Positions 47,816 to 59,256 of a stretch of 64,000 nt of DNA are shown in pieces. Each line of letters begins with the position of its first letter. Within the stretch, counting starts at the first letter, position 1. The stretch comes from Panax quinquefolius. Lineage: Eukaryota > Streptophyta > Magnoliopsida > Apiales > Araliaceae. Where the stretch lies: contig CM035162.1 of the NCBI GenBank assembly GCA_020205615.1, forward strand, positions 45,436,464 to 45,500,463. The letters are read 5' to 3'. A program made the translations under genes and the position numbers. The notes below the pieces were generated by a model, which saw nothing but the letters and a program-made list of their open reading frames with translations, was not told the origin of the DNA and made no database searches.

Positions 47816-48450
47816 TTGCTATACACCAGACAAAGAGAACTCTCATCATTGCTCTTTACACGAACCACCACAGATTATAATTAAATCACGATTCATATTT
47901 ATAATCAAGTAAATCAACAATCAAACTTTTTGCTCTACAGGCAAGAAGATATACAACTGAAAAACTAATAACCAAATATCCATCTTTGCACTACAGCCAA
48001 AGATATACAAATCATAAAACTAATAACCAACAGTCCATCTTTGCACTACAAAGCCAAAGATATACAATCAGAAAACTAATAATCAAATCCATCTTTGCAC
48101 TACAAAGCAAAGATATACAAATGTAAAACTAATAATCAACAAATCCATCTTTGTATTACGTGCCAAAGATATACAATTGTAAAACCAATAATGCTGAGAC
48201 TCAGCTTAATAGTATCACGACCACGAATTATCCATGCACTACGGGCTAAGGATATCCGTGTTTTCAATTACGATCATGATTATACCGAATAATCCCTGGT
48301 CATAATCATACCAAGTCCATCTATGCACTACGGGCCAAAGATGACTTTTACCACATCATTTGTAACATTACGGTCATGATTATACCGAATAATCCCTGGT
48401 CATAATCATACCAAGTCCATCTATGCACTACTGGCCATAGATGACTTTTA
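47816..48450 (-). repeat. Hairpin array in D3 LTR with paired stem changes
   Basis: At least seven units of the form CATCTTTG, CACTAC-type loop, CAAAGATG. Three variants matter. 48418-48443 has CATCTATG with CATAGATG (both arms changed). 48318-48343 has CATCTATG with CAAAGATG (one arm changed). 48229-48254 has TATCC with GGATA (T-A pair replaced by C-G). Around them a second dyad, ATGATTAT/ATAATCAT, repeats about every 100 bp at 48268-48410. Confidence 0.8.
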
Positions 48451-49618
48451 ACACAATATAAGTATAAGAATGATGACAATGATATAAAGAATCAATCACA
48501 TAAGATAAAGGATAAATATTAAACATTTATAATATAATTCATCCAGAGTTCAAGAATATCCAAATTGTCAACATGATGCTGCTTTGTGGAGTAAAATTCA
48601 AGAATAATATTATATCAAAAATGATTTAAACAGTAAAATAGTATTTCAACGAATATTTAACGAAGATAATAACATTATTCATTATATTATAAACTCCATT
48701 TAATATTATTCATTATATAATAACATTAAATTCATTTACTAATATTATCAATATTACCACAATATTTAAATCTTTTCTTAAACTTATAAACAATTTATTT
48801 TAATTGTTTACACTTTACTAATTAATGCATTTAATCATCCTAAAATGCCAAACTCATAAGATTTCATCACCAATAACCAAAACCCTCATCAAAAATCTGC
48901 ATATACCTTATATAAGATTCTCAAGTCATAAAATCCTATTTTCCAATTTTCTTACTTCACATAACAGATTTAATTCATTTACTCATAACTACTCTATTTT
49001 CATGAAAAATACCAAATCAGTCCCAGAAAATTTTCTTATCTGAGATTTAGCAGAATATATTCCCGTATTGAGCATATATTTTTCTTGGATTTTTTAAAAT
49101 TCATTTATTATTTTTCATATGGCCAAAACTGTCGAATATTTAGACATTTATCATAAACTGTACATTTGTCCAAAAATTTTGAAATTTACAGAGTATTATG
49201 CTATTATATACATGTACTCCCAATAAATATTTGACCAATTTTGGAGTTAACCACAAGGAGTTATAAGGGTTTACTTTTAAAATAGTTTTTTCCCATAAAA
49301 TTCATAACTCCTAATCTATACATCCAAGAATCGCCATTTTTGGACACAATCTAGAAAACTCATCAGATTATCATTTTAAATTTTTTCAGAATTTTTGAGG
49401 GTCAGAAAAATTACGAAACTGAAAAACATAATAACCCTTACAATCTCTTACCTCAAAAGAGCAGTATTTCTGACTTGAATATTGGATGTAAAACCGAAGG
49501 AAACTTGCACTGAATAGCAACTCTCAAAGTATCTAAATACTCACAAAAATACGCTCGATAATATAGAGAGAGAAAACTTATGTTTCTGGTGTGATTTTCA
49601 ATTCTAACCTAAGTACCC

Positions 49619-49626
49619 TATTTATA
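49619..49626 (-). promoter_or_regulatory. TATA box of D3 LTR
   Basis: TATAAATA on the minus strand in the context CCTATAAATAGGG; the same site is found in D1 and D4. Confidence 0.6.
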
Positions 49627-50918
49627 GGAAAATGCTTAGAACACCAAAGTAGAAAATTTAATAAAATATTATTATTATTTTTAAAATTCCTACGCCCACT
49701 TTGAAATTCTGAATTCAGCATGCTTAACAACAAGTGGGGCCCACCAATCATAACAAAAACATTTTTCATAAAAAAAATAATTAAAACTTCAAAAATCAAT
49801 TATTCCGAAACTTCAATAATTCATAATAAATAGCATTTTATCAGAAAAATACAAATTTTATGTCCATTCCATAGGAAATCGAATTCTCTACAACTTTGTA
49901 GAAGAAAGTGTTTCCAAATTCTAAACAAAAAATGACCGAAATTCACATACGGACAATTTTGCAGGCTATAATCAAATTTCAGTCAGAAATAGGGTCCACC
50001 AACACACAAAATATGTTTTAAATATTTATTGTAATTAAAATACTCTTCCTCCTCATTTATTCATATATCACACATTCATTGTAAAAATATCACCATTATT
50101 ATATTATTATAATATAATAAATTATTTTATCAGAAAAATAAAATATCAATTTTCAACAATTGTTACTTTTCTAAAAATTCCTCCATTTCTATCCACATAA
50201 ATAAATATTTTCCTTATCATATAAATCAATAATTAATTATTCACAAATAATATTACAGAATCACAATACTGACAACCAGGCTGTTCCTAGGAAAGCGGGG
50301 ACTTTCAATAAGGATTTCTCCTTACTGGCGCGCAATTAGGTAACCAAACCTCTCCTTAGACAGAACTTCCTTAGACATTGCCAATAATGCTATCTAGTAA
50401 TATTATTCAAATAATATGAATTATTGATCTGATAATGAGAAATACTGTACAGTGACAATTATTGAAATAACAATAATATAAAATATCAACGTAGAAATTA
50501 TTGAATCAATAAAATAAAATATTGAATAGTAATTACTGTAACAATTATTGAGTAGTGCCTTCTTACGTAAGAATCATAAATTCAAAAATAATGTGCAATA
50601 CTGTGTGCTACTGTGCAACAACGCGTATTACTTTACTTTACCCACCAGGTATTCCAACAATGTTAACGGTAATAATTACGCCATTATTTATAAAAACTTA
50701 AACTTGTCATTTTTTCATCCGACAAATATTCTCTTATGGGGCCCACAAATGGTTGTGCCGTCGTATGAATATTCCCCGACAACAATGAATATTTTATAAC
50801 CACTTGCTTATTTTGAAAAATTTAAATATATCACCCTCACTTTAAACTTTTATCAATTTAACTATTTACTAAATAGAAAAATTGAATACTTTTATTTCAT
50901 AAAATTCGGGGTCTTACA

Positions 50919-51240
50919 ATCTCCCCTCCTTATAAAATTTCGTCCCCGAAATTTACGTACCTTGTATTTCGAAGAGTTGAGAGTACCTTGCTTTCATTTC
51001 AGATTCTATCTCCCGGGTCATCATGATTTCTCCATTGCTCATCTCCTGTATTTCAAATATCATTCTAGAATACAATTTCAAAATAAAGGTTAATTGACAT
51101 ATCATAATTTGTCTACTTAAGTAAGAAAATTTAGCTTAGGAAGAACACACAGTAGCGAAGGATATTACTCGTCTCTTTCCTCCTAGTTCTATTCCCTGAT
51201 CTCCACCAGAGACCATATCCCTAAGCTCGGATACCAACTA
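50919..51240 (-). other. D3 internal region with PPT and PBS
   Basis: On the minus strand from 51240: TTGGTATCCGAGCTTAGGG (PBS, one or two changes from the iMet type), about 250 bp without a gene, the dyad AAATTTCGGGGACGAAATTT at 50935-50954, then the PPT at 50919-50933. It matches the right two-thirds of D4's internal region. Confidence 0.85.
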
Positions 51241-52034
51241 TGACGCCCCCAAAATAGGTTCATTCCACCCAACCCATTCTGGGTCGCTAAATACATGGTA
51301 CAGAAAATAACTACAACTTTATTACTACAACTGTCATGCAAAATATAACAACACATATGTTATGAGTTTGGATACAAATATATACCAACTGTGACTCTCA
51401 TCCCAACCTTGGATAGCACGTCACAATGGCACCTTACATAAAGGTACAGTCAAAAACTATTTTAGAAATTAGAATCTTTGGGAAGTGCTCAAGGAAACCT
51501 TTCGTACATGGAGGCCATGTAAATACAGATAATGATAGATATCATATGTTCACGTAATTATCCTTGGTTGATTTAATAGACCCCAAAGGAAAGCGAGAAG
51601 ATTACTATCATATTCTTTCCAATGGTGAGTCTTTTCTTCGACATATAACTATCTCCTTTATGCGCAATTGAAAATTATATTTCAACCAAACTTCAAGATT
51701 ATATAGGTAGTGCTCGTAGATATACTCAGCAAGTGGATGTGCACAACCCTGTCTTATGATGACACGAGGTTGTATGTCATTAGACATCTTGTATGATAGT
51801 GGCAAAACACCCTTCCAACGTTGGGTTCGCCTCACCCTATTTGATTCACCAAATATAACTACTAAATAATGTATAAAATACAACACACTTTTCTATACTG
51901 TTTAGGGAGAACCTTCATAGCTAAAGACCACAGTTCTATTCCCCTGTTTTCCCCGCTCGACCTAGCTACACTCTTAATACCTGAAAGGAATTGTGAAGCA
52001 AAAGGGTGAGCACAACTAGCCCAGTAAAGAATAT
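51241..52034 (-). repeat. D3 5' LTR, part next to PBS
   Basis: It repeats 46814-47600 closely (TGACGCCCCCAAAATAGG onward). It stops at AAAGAATAT, where CACTA sequence begins; the 3' LTR continues CATGACTAAAG at the same spot. Confidence 0.9.
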
Positions 52035-52380
52035 CACTACAACAAAAAGGCTTATCAATGATCGACTATCGCCGATCAGACTGTCGCGAGATAGCTATCT
52101 GCTGACGAAGAAAGCGGTCACCGATAATCGTCGATAAAATCTGGTCATTTGGGATGCACATCAACGACCACTATTAGCGATCGAGATATCTCACGACGCT
52201 TTGAAGTAATCGAAATGACAAATACGATTATTTGAATCGAATCGGCATGGTCAGGCCAAAGTCGGCGTGGTCCATGTCGGCCGACCATTATCAGCGACCG
52301 CGTGCGGTCGCCGATAGTATGTCGTCGCTAATAACGTTCAGCGACCGCATGCGGTCGGCGATATCAAAAAATTCATGACC
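52035..52380. repeat. CACTA terminal and subterminal repeats
   Basis: After the CACTA end come repeated words on TCGCCGATA/TATCGGCGA and two near-identical palindromes: CGACCGCGTGCGGTCG (52295-52310, 7-bp arms) and CGACCGCATGCGGTCG (52342-52357, perfect). Subterminal repeats of this kind bind the TnpA-type protein in known CACTA systems. Confidence 0.75.
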
Positions 52381-53190
52381 AGTTTTTTTTTGTTTTGCGT
52401 AATTCCCAAAAACTCACACTGCTTTTTCACCGCTTTATCCCAACACACATACACACCAAGATAAACAACATACAAAACAATATAAACATCCATCGTCCAC
52501 CAACACAATACACCAAACTAGTATATAAACCTTTAAAAACCAATATGATTTGAATAAATATAATAACATTTCAAAACTTGTTTAAGTAACATATATACAA
52601 ACATCCAAATAATGAATATACAAGTACAAGGTTATGTCAAGCGTCATCCCCTCCTTGATCACCCTGTAATTAACAAAATAATAAAACAAGTTACAAATAT
52701 AATAAATATGTTGATACTGGTATATATTACGACAATACATACAACAAATTGATTTTATACTAAATCGCCATCCCCATGTCGTTCTGCTGCTGCCTGCCAT
52801 CGCTTGCTTGACTAACTCCTCGGGATCAAGAGCCCCTGTGTGCCCTTGATATCTTGAAGATTTCGATCTTGACATATAGCTCTCACCACGGTCGGTAGGA
52901 GTATGAACAATTGGATGACTCGATGATCGTGGAAGACTGGGTAGCAGAGGTACTGAGCCATTTGAAGGATGGGCGTCGCGTTGTCCTTGACCTTTAATGT
53001 AGTTCTTCTTCACAATGACGCCTCTCCCACAACTCTTGATCGATAAAGCGGACGTGGAGTGCCTTCAGATATGCGCTCATTCAATAAACGTTTATAAGTA
53101 TCCCGTCATCATGTTAACACTTAAATAGTTAAAAATAATATTTTGTAAGTATTAATAAACAAGATCAAAGTTGTTAAAACTTATTACCGC
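52381..53190 (-). other. CACTA interior, possible TnpA-end remnant
   Basis: AT-rich non-coding DNA with one minus-strand open stretch (about 52760-53013) that is Ser/Arg/Pro-rich (SRSKSSRYQGHTGALDPEEL). No domain recognised. Confidence 0.4.
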
Positions 53191-53724
53191 TTATCTGGAT
53201 AGCCTCGAGCGGGAACCATCACGGTAATACGCATACACATCCACCAATGGATAGGGTGACCTTGAGACCGAGACTCCTACAAAAAAAACAAAGACAATAT
53301 TACTAAGTAAAATGGGATATTTTCTACAATTCATGATTGTAAACATATTAAAACTTGTAAATACGTCGAGGCGTTGATATGTCAGAATCGTGAAATACCG
53401 CCGCTTCTTGTATGTTCCTTTTAGCCTTTTCGCCATCGGATACACCCGAGGCTCTGTTAGTGGTGGTCTTTCGTCTTTTTTCACCCGACTCTCGGCCTTC
53501 CATTGGCACACATCTCAAATTTATATGGACTGGGTGCACCACCAGGCTATGCTCGGGCATATAATCCTCTCCTCGGCCGGATGGTCGATCTCGGCATTGT
53601 GAATGGCTTTTTGTCATTCTTTATTCAAGTTGTCCTTAGTGCGGACCGCGACTTTTGCTGTAATAATGTCTCGAATCACTTTGAAGCTGCTGCGTCCTCC
53701 CATCTATACCGTTTACGCAAATAA
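53191..53724 (-). pseudogene. Possible CACTA transposase (Transposase_24-like) remnant
   Basis: Minus-strand fragments in more than one frame: SFKVIRDIITAKVAVRTKD, then KAKRNIQEAAVFHDSD, then a tail with SQGHPIHWWMCMRI. The basic, Lys/Arg-rich look and order recall the plant Ptta/En/Spm TnpA-like family, but the match is weak. The position inside a clear CACTA element is the main support. Confidence 0.4.
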
Positions 53725-53750
53725 AAAACAATAATAACATTACTAAATAA

Positions 53751-54067
53751 TTATCCTTTGAATATTATATTAATATTATTTGTCATAATTAAAAAAACAT
53801 ACACGAAATTTCGCCCAAACAAAGATCCTTGTGGGCGATAGGTGTGCTCGCCCACGTAATCACATGTGTAGGCCATATAATTTACATTCTTACACTTTAA
53901 ACATGGACATCGTATCTGCGACTTACCATTCATACATTACGGGTGACTATACGATACTCCAAAAACACTTGGCAACCAAATTTCTAAATTCAACTGTAGA
54001 AGACCTATCTGGGTACTTGACTTTCGTCGTGCCATCCAACTACTACTATTCGAATAGAGGTCCATGA
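53751..54067 (-). pseudogene. CACTA transposase-associated domain remnant
   Basis: The minus strand encodes SSSWMARRKSS near 54030 and, after a frame change and stop, NGKSQIRCPCLKCKNVNYM near 53900, then a segment with VGEHTYRPQ. The IRCPCxKCxN core with an upstream WM is the signature of the transposase-associated domain at the N-terminus of CACTA TNP2 proteins. The catalytic Transposase_21 domain is not found after it, so the gene is a fragment. Confidence 0.7.
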
Positions 54068-54102
54068 TTCCACAGTACCTATACTACGAGACAACATTAT
54101 AA

Positions 54103-54262
54103 ATGTTAACATATGACTTGAGCATACTTATAACCATATGACTTGAGCATACTTGTAAGCATGCATTTGATTAACATTTAAGCATACTTCTAAGCATATG
54201 ACTTAAGCATACTTGTAACCATATGACTTGAGCATACTTGTAAGCATATGATTAACATGTTT
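54103..54262. repeat. Tandem repeat inside the CACTA element
   Basis: About six imperfect units near CATATGACTTGAGCATACTT plus GTAA, some separated by ATTAACAT. Unit about 24-25 bp. Confidence 0.8.
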
Positions 54263-55011
54263 AAGTATCTTGGAGATTCATTCATATCAACTAGTGTGCT
54301 AAGGCGCCTAACATGTTTTAAGATTATACCCCTCACGGTCCCTTTCTATAATCTTTTATGTTTTGGGATAGTCACAACATGATTGAGCAATTTATAGCTT
54401 TTATAACATTTTATAGCTTTATTCTTGTATACATAAGTGTTAAATACCCTTGTTTTTCTGTTATAGCCAAAACAGTCTCTTTATTGACTAAGTGTGTCTA
54501 GTTACCTTCTCTGTTGCACTAACAGGTTCCTTAAGATCGCTCTATCTATTTGGCTTAATGTTTCTAATAGCTTAGCATGCTAACAACCAAGCTTGGCTTG
54601 GCCCTGTGAGGCTTGGCTAAGCTTGGCGTAGCCTCGTGTGGCCTCGCGGCCCCAAGCCCAGCCCATCCGCTCTAACATCCCCTTAATAGGCTCTAGTGGA
54701 TCACCAATAGGCTCGTTAATAGTATAAATGTTCGCAACTACCCGACCAATAAAAAAATTTTTGAGTCTCCCCTATAATATGGACTAGCCACATGCACGAC
54801 GACATGTATATACAGTCATTTCTAGGCACCCAAGACACAAACCAAGAGTCCACATAGACGATCTTGCATAAGTATAAGTAATGTGAAGAAAAGCCTAACT
54901 ATTACCCATAGACGATCTTGAATAAGTATAGTTCTCATATAGGCATAGATTTGACTATAATTTCATAAACAGTCCACATGTAGGCAAAAGAAACCTTTAG
55001 GCATTCAAACA
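54263..55011. other. CACTA interior without recognised gene
   Basis: No coding signal. It holds a GC-rich patch (54590-54670) with GGCTTGGC and related words, and two copies of CATAGACGATCTTG (about 54855 and 54907). The last bases AAACA (55007-55011) are the predicted target duplication of D4. Confidence 0.5.
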
Positions 55012-56410
55012 TGTAAGACCCCGAATTTTATGAAATAAAAGTATTCAATTTTTCTATTCAGTAATTGGTTAAATTGATAAAAGTTAAAGTTAAGGGTGAT
55101 ATATGAAATTTTTTTCAAAATAAGCAAGGGGTATAAAGTATTCATTATTGTTTGGGAATATTCGTTTGGTCGTGGAATATTCTTTACGTCGGGGAATATT
55201 AAATGCGATGTAGCAACCATAATGTGGGCCCCATATAACGGAAAGCGATTGGATGAAGAAAACGACAAATATAAGTTGGTTAAAAATAACTGGCGTAGTT
55301 GTTACATCAATTAAGACTGTTGGAATACCCTTGGTTAAAATACGATGAATGGCGTGGTTGCATAAGAGTAGCATACTGCGGTATTGCACAATATTGTTGA
55401 ATTATTGATCTTACGTAAGAAGGCACTACTCAATAATTTTCACAGAGTTCTTGTTCAATATTTTATTTTATTGATTCAATAATTGCTCGCGTTGATATTT
55501 TATATTATTGTTGTTCAATAATTGTCATCGCACATTATCTCCATTATCGGATCAATAATTCATATTATTTGAATAATATTATTAGATAGCATTATTGGCA
55601 ATGTCTAGAAAGTTACATCAAGGAGAGGTTTGGTCACCTAATTGCGCCAAGAAGGAGAAATCCTTATCGGAAAGCCCTCTTTCCGGGAACTACTGGTCAT
55701 CATAAATGTGATTACGTAATATTATTTGTGAATAATTACTTATTGATTCATATGATAAGAAAATATTTATTTGATGTGGATATAAATGATGGATTTATTT
55801 ATGTGGTTATAAGTGAAGGAATTAATGATGAGGTGTTTTATCAAGATTTGTTTAAATGGAGAACAAAATATGGGATTTTCGGAAAAATTAGTTTATTACT
55901 TGATTTTGTAAAATCCATAACTCTTTGTGTATAATGAGTTAAGAGATGAGCCATATATCAAAAGAAAGCCCTAGAAGTAAGCTAATCTGTAGAAATTTGA
56001 ATCACCCAAAAATTCTTTGTAGATATTTCGTGGTGAAATTTTGAATGAAAGCGGTCAGAAGGACTAATAGTCCAAAAAATCGGTGTTCTTCAACTATATG
56101 CGTGAGTTATAATTTTAATCCGACCGTTGGATCGTTGTAATTTTTGGATATGTTATACATACATAAGTTGAGTATATGTCCACAAATTTTGAACCGTTAA
56201 AATGAACGTATGATTTGTTATGAATTTTAAGAGGTGTTTGATTGGGAAAGTAGGGTTATAATTGATTTTGGTGGAAAATTCTAGAATTGAGTGGGCCCCA
56301 CTTGTGGTTGGTGAAGAAATGTGCTGAATTTTATTTCAAATGTGGTGGGTGGGAATAGTAAAGGTGTAAAGCCATCAAAGTTCTTGGTCAAGTCTCTGCT
56401 AAAATTTTCC

Positions 56411-56418
56411 TATAAATA
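56411..56418 (+). promoter_or_regulatory. TATA box of D4 5' LTR
   Basis: TATAAATA in CCTATAAATAGAGGGC, conserved in the second LTR at 61161-61168 and on the minus strand in D1 and D3. Confidence 0.65.
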
Positions 56419-57796
56419 GAGGGCTAAGTTAAATTGAAAATCACAACGTAATTCATAAGTTTTCTCTTTTCTCTCTAGATTATCGAGTGTATTTTGTGAG
56501 TATTTAGATACTTGGTGAGTTTTTATTCATCGATTGCAAGTTTCCTTCATCATCATCAGATATCCAAATGTCTTTGCTCTCTTTTGAGGTAAGGGATAGT
56601 ATGGGATTTTAAGGGTTATTATGTTTTTGGTTTCGAAATTTTTCTGGACCTTCAAAAATTCTGGAAAAATTTGAAATGATAATTTGATGAGTTTTATATA
56701 TTGTGTCCAAAATGACGATTTTTGGATGTATAGATTGAGAGTTATGAATTTTATGAGAAAAGACTATTTTAAAAGTAACCGCTTATAAATCCTTTTGATT
56801 AACTCCAAAATTGATGAAATTTTTATTGGGAGTACATCTATATAATATCAGTATACCATATTAATTTCAGAATTTTTGGACAAAAGTACAATTTATGATA
56901 AATGTTTAAATATTCGGTGGTTTTGGCCATATGAAAAATAGTAAATGAATTTTTTAAAATTTGAGAAAATATATGTTCAATATGGGACTATTTTATGCTA
57001 AATCTCGGAAAAGAAATATTTTTGGAACTGATTTGGTATTTTTCATGAAAATGTTCTAGTTATGAGTAAATGAATTAAATATGTTATGTGAAGTAAGAAA
57101 ATTAGAAAATATGATTTTATGGTTTGAGAATCATATATGAGGTATATGCAGATTTTTGATGAGGGTTTTGGTTATTGATGATGAAATTTTATGAGTTTGG
57201 CATTTTATGATGATTAAATGCATTAATTAGTAAAGTGTAAACAATTTAATTAAATTGTTTATAAGTTTAAGAAATGATTAAAATATTATTATAATATTAA
57301 TAATATTAGATTATGAGATTTCTAAGTGATTTATAACATTTGGATTAAGGTGTTATAAATATGGATATGAATTTTATTATGAAACTTTATCTTTTCGTGT
57401 CGAGGTTACTATGCACGTATACGGTACTATGTACAAATACGGGGTACTATTCACAACAAATTGATTTCTTCTCTGACCAAATTATCGTTGATTTATGAAT
57501 CTTACTCTTGAAATTAAAACCATGTTTTGATTATATTGTTTTTATATAACATTCTTATCCCTAATGATGATATTTTCTTCGACTTGAGTGTAAAGATGGG
57601 TAGATTATTGGTATGATCGTGACTATAGGTTCTCTTTGGCCGAGAGTGCAAAAAGTTGAATTGTTGATTGGTGTGATCATGACCATTGAATTTACAATTG
57701 AATATTTTTAGCTTAAGTGCAAAGGTGAATTGATCAACATGGTTATAATTATTGTATATATAACTTCCGAAATGATTATGTATTTATTTGAGATAT

Positions 57797-58100
57797 GAAT
57801 ATCTTTGCAGAGTCTGCAAAGATGAATTATTGATGAATATCTTTGGCTCGTAATGCAAAAAGATGACTGTTGTTGAATATCTTTAGCCTGTAGTGCAAAG
57901 ATGAATTATTGATGAATATCTTTGGCTCGTAATGCAAAGATGACTTGTTGTTGAATATCTTTGCCTTGTAGTGCAAAGATGAATTATTGATGAATATCTT
58001 TGGCTCGTAATGCAAAGATGACCTGTTGTTGAATATCTTTAGCCTGTAGTGTAAAGATGAACTGTTGATGAATATCTTTGGCCGTGGTGCAAAGATGAAT
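57797..58100 (+). repeat. 39-bp hairpin tandem array in D4 5' LTR
   Basis: Eight units starting GAATATCTTT. Odd units read about AGCCTGTAGTGCAAAGATGA, even units GGCTCGTAATGCAAAGATGA, giving a 78-bp higher-order repeat. Each unit can pair ATCTTT(G) with (C)AAAGAT across a loop of about 10 bases. Confidence 0.85.
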
Positions 58101-59256
58101 TTATTAGTATGATTATGAGCAGAGGCGTGATTTGGTATAACCATGATCTTTGATGTTTCGGTAAGACAGTGATGAAATTATCTTCATTCTGGATGAGAGA
58201 GGAATTTAGAACTACAATTATGATTATGATTTATACATGTGATTGTGGGATGTGAATTTTTGATTGATGTTACAGGATAAAACATTGTTGGTGGACTTTT
58301 TAACATGGAGAAGATAATAGATTTTATGGTCTATTTGACTCTTCTAATGGATTGCTCGTTCCGCTGCAACTATGGTTGAAAAGTTTTATCATCTACCATA
58401 TGTTCTAAATCTCTGATTCATTACTGATGAAGACTATTGATAATTTATTTATCTTTAGTCATAATATTCTTTCTTGAGCTAGTTGTGCTCACCCTTTTGT
58501 TTCAAAATTCCTTCGGTGTAATAAAAGTGTAGCTGGGTTGAGCGGGGATAACAAGGGAATAGAACGGTGGTCTATAGTTGTTGAGGTTCTCCCTAAAGAG
58601 TATGAAAATAATTTTATTGAGGGCTTTAGTGTGTTGTATTTTATACATCATTTAATAGTTATTTTTGGTGAATTAAATAGGGTGAAGGCGAACCCAACTT
58701 TGGAAGGGTGTTTTGTCACTATCATACAAGATGTCTAATGACATATAAACTCGTGTTATCATAAGACATAGTTGTGCTTCATCCACTTCTTGAGTATATT
58801 TACAAGCACTACCTATATAATCTTGGTGTTTGTTTGGAGTATAATACCAAATTAGAGACAGTGGAGATAATGATATGTCAAGAGAAGACTCGCCATTGGG
58901 AAGAATATGATAGTAATCTTCTTTGTTTTCTTTGGGGTCTATTAGGTCAACCAAGGATAATTACGTGGCCATATGATATCTACCATAACCTAAAAGCATG
59001 GCCTCCCATGTATACGAAGGTTTCCTTGAGCACTTCCCAAAGATTCTAATTTCTAAAACAGTTTTTGACTATTCCTTTATGTAAGGTGTCATTGTGACGT
59101 ACTACAGTTGGTATATATTTGTATCCAAACTCACAGCATATGTGTTGTTGTATTTTGCACAACAATTGTTGTAATAAAGTTGTAGTTATTTCTCTACCAT
59201 GTATTTAACGACTCAGAATAGGTTGGATGGAATGGACCTATTTTGGGGTTGTTACA

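Larger units (their letters stand above)
46814..50918 (-). repeat. D3 3' LTR (4.1 kb)
   Basis: On the plus strand it runs TGACGCCCCCAAAATAGG to TTCGGGGTCTTACA. It holds the minus-strand TATA box (49619-49626), a hairpin array (about 47940-48450) and an AAACAATT/AATTGTTT dyad at 48788-48809. No ORF above about 90 codons is credible. Confidence 0.9.
46814..52034 (-). mobile_element. Family-D element D3: long LTRs, tiny internal region, minus strand
   Basis: 3' LTR at 46814-50918, internal region 50919-51240 (322 bp), then the 5' LTR starting at 51241 and broken at 52034 by a CACTA transposon. On the minus strand the internal region has a PBS-like TTGGTATCCGAGC and the PPT ATAAGGAGGGGAGAT. There is no room for gag or pol. 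The same architecture recurs in D4 on the other strand, so this is a replicated form. Confidence 0.88.
52035..55011 (-). mobile_element. CACTA (En/Spm-type) DNA transposon, right part outside window
   Basis: It begins CACTACAACAAAAAGGC, a CACTA terminal inverted repeat, in a family-D LTR after TAT (expected 3-bp target duplication). It is followed by dense CG-rich subterminal repeats. Transposase-type coding remnants lie on the minus strand. No opposite terminal repeat is found before D4 starts at 55012, so D4 appears to be inserted in it and the other end is beyond 64000. Confidence 0.85.
55012..59256 (+). repeat. D4 5' LTR
   Basis: It has a TATA box at 56411-56418, the AAACAATTT/AAATTGTTT palindrome at 57239-57260 and a hairpin array at 57797-58100. 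Open stretches in it are short and unconserved, so it is taken as non-coding. Confidence 0.92.

Noticed and set aside
54103..54262. CRISPR-like regular repeat
   Set aside because: Plant DNA, imperfect units, no spacers of constant length and no cas genes; it is a plain tandem repeat in a CACTA element.
57827..58144. Minus-strand open stretch of 105 codons with a strongly periodic protein (repeats of SSLHY..KIF)
   Set aside because: It is the translation of the 39-bp hairpin repeat (39 is a multiple of three, so any frame stays open); the second LTR breaks it by indels.
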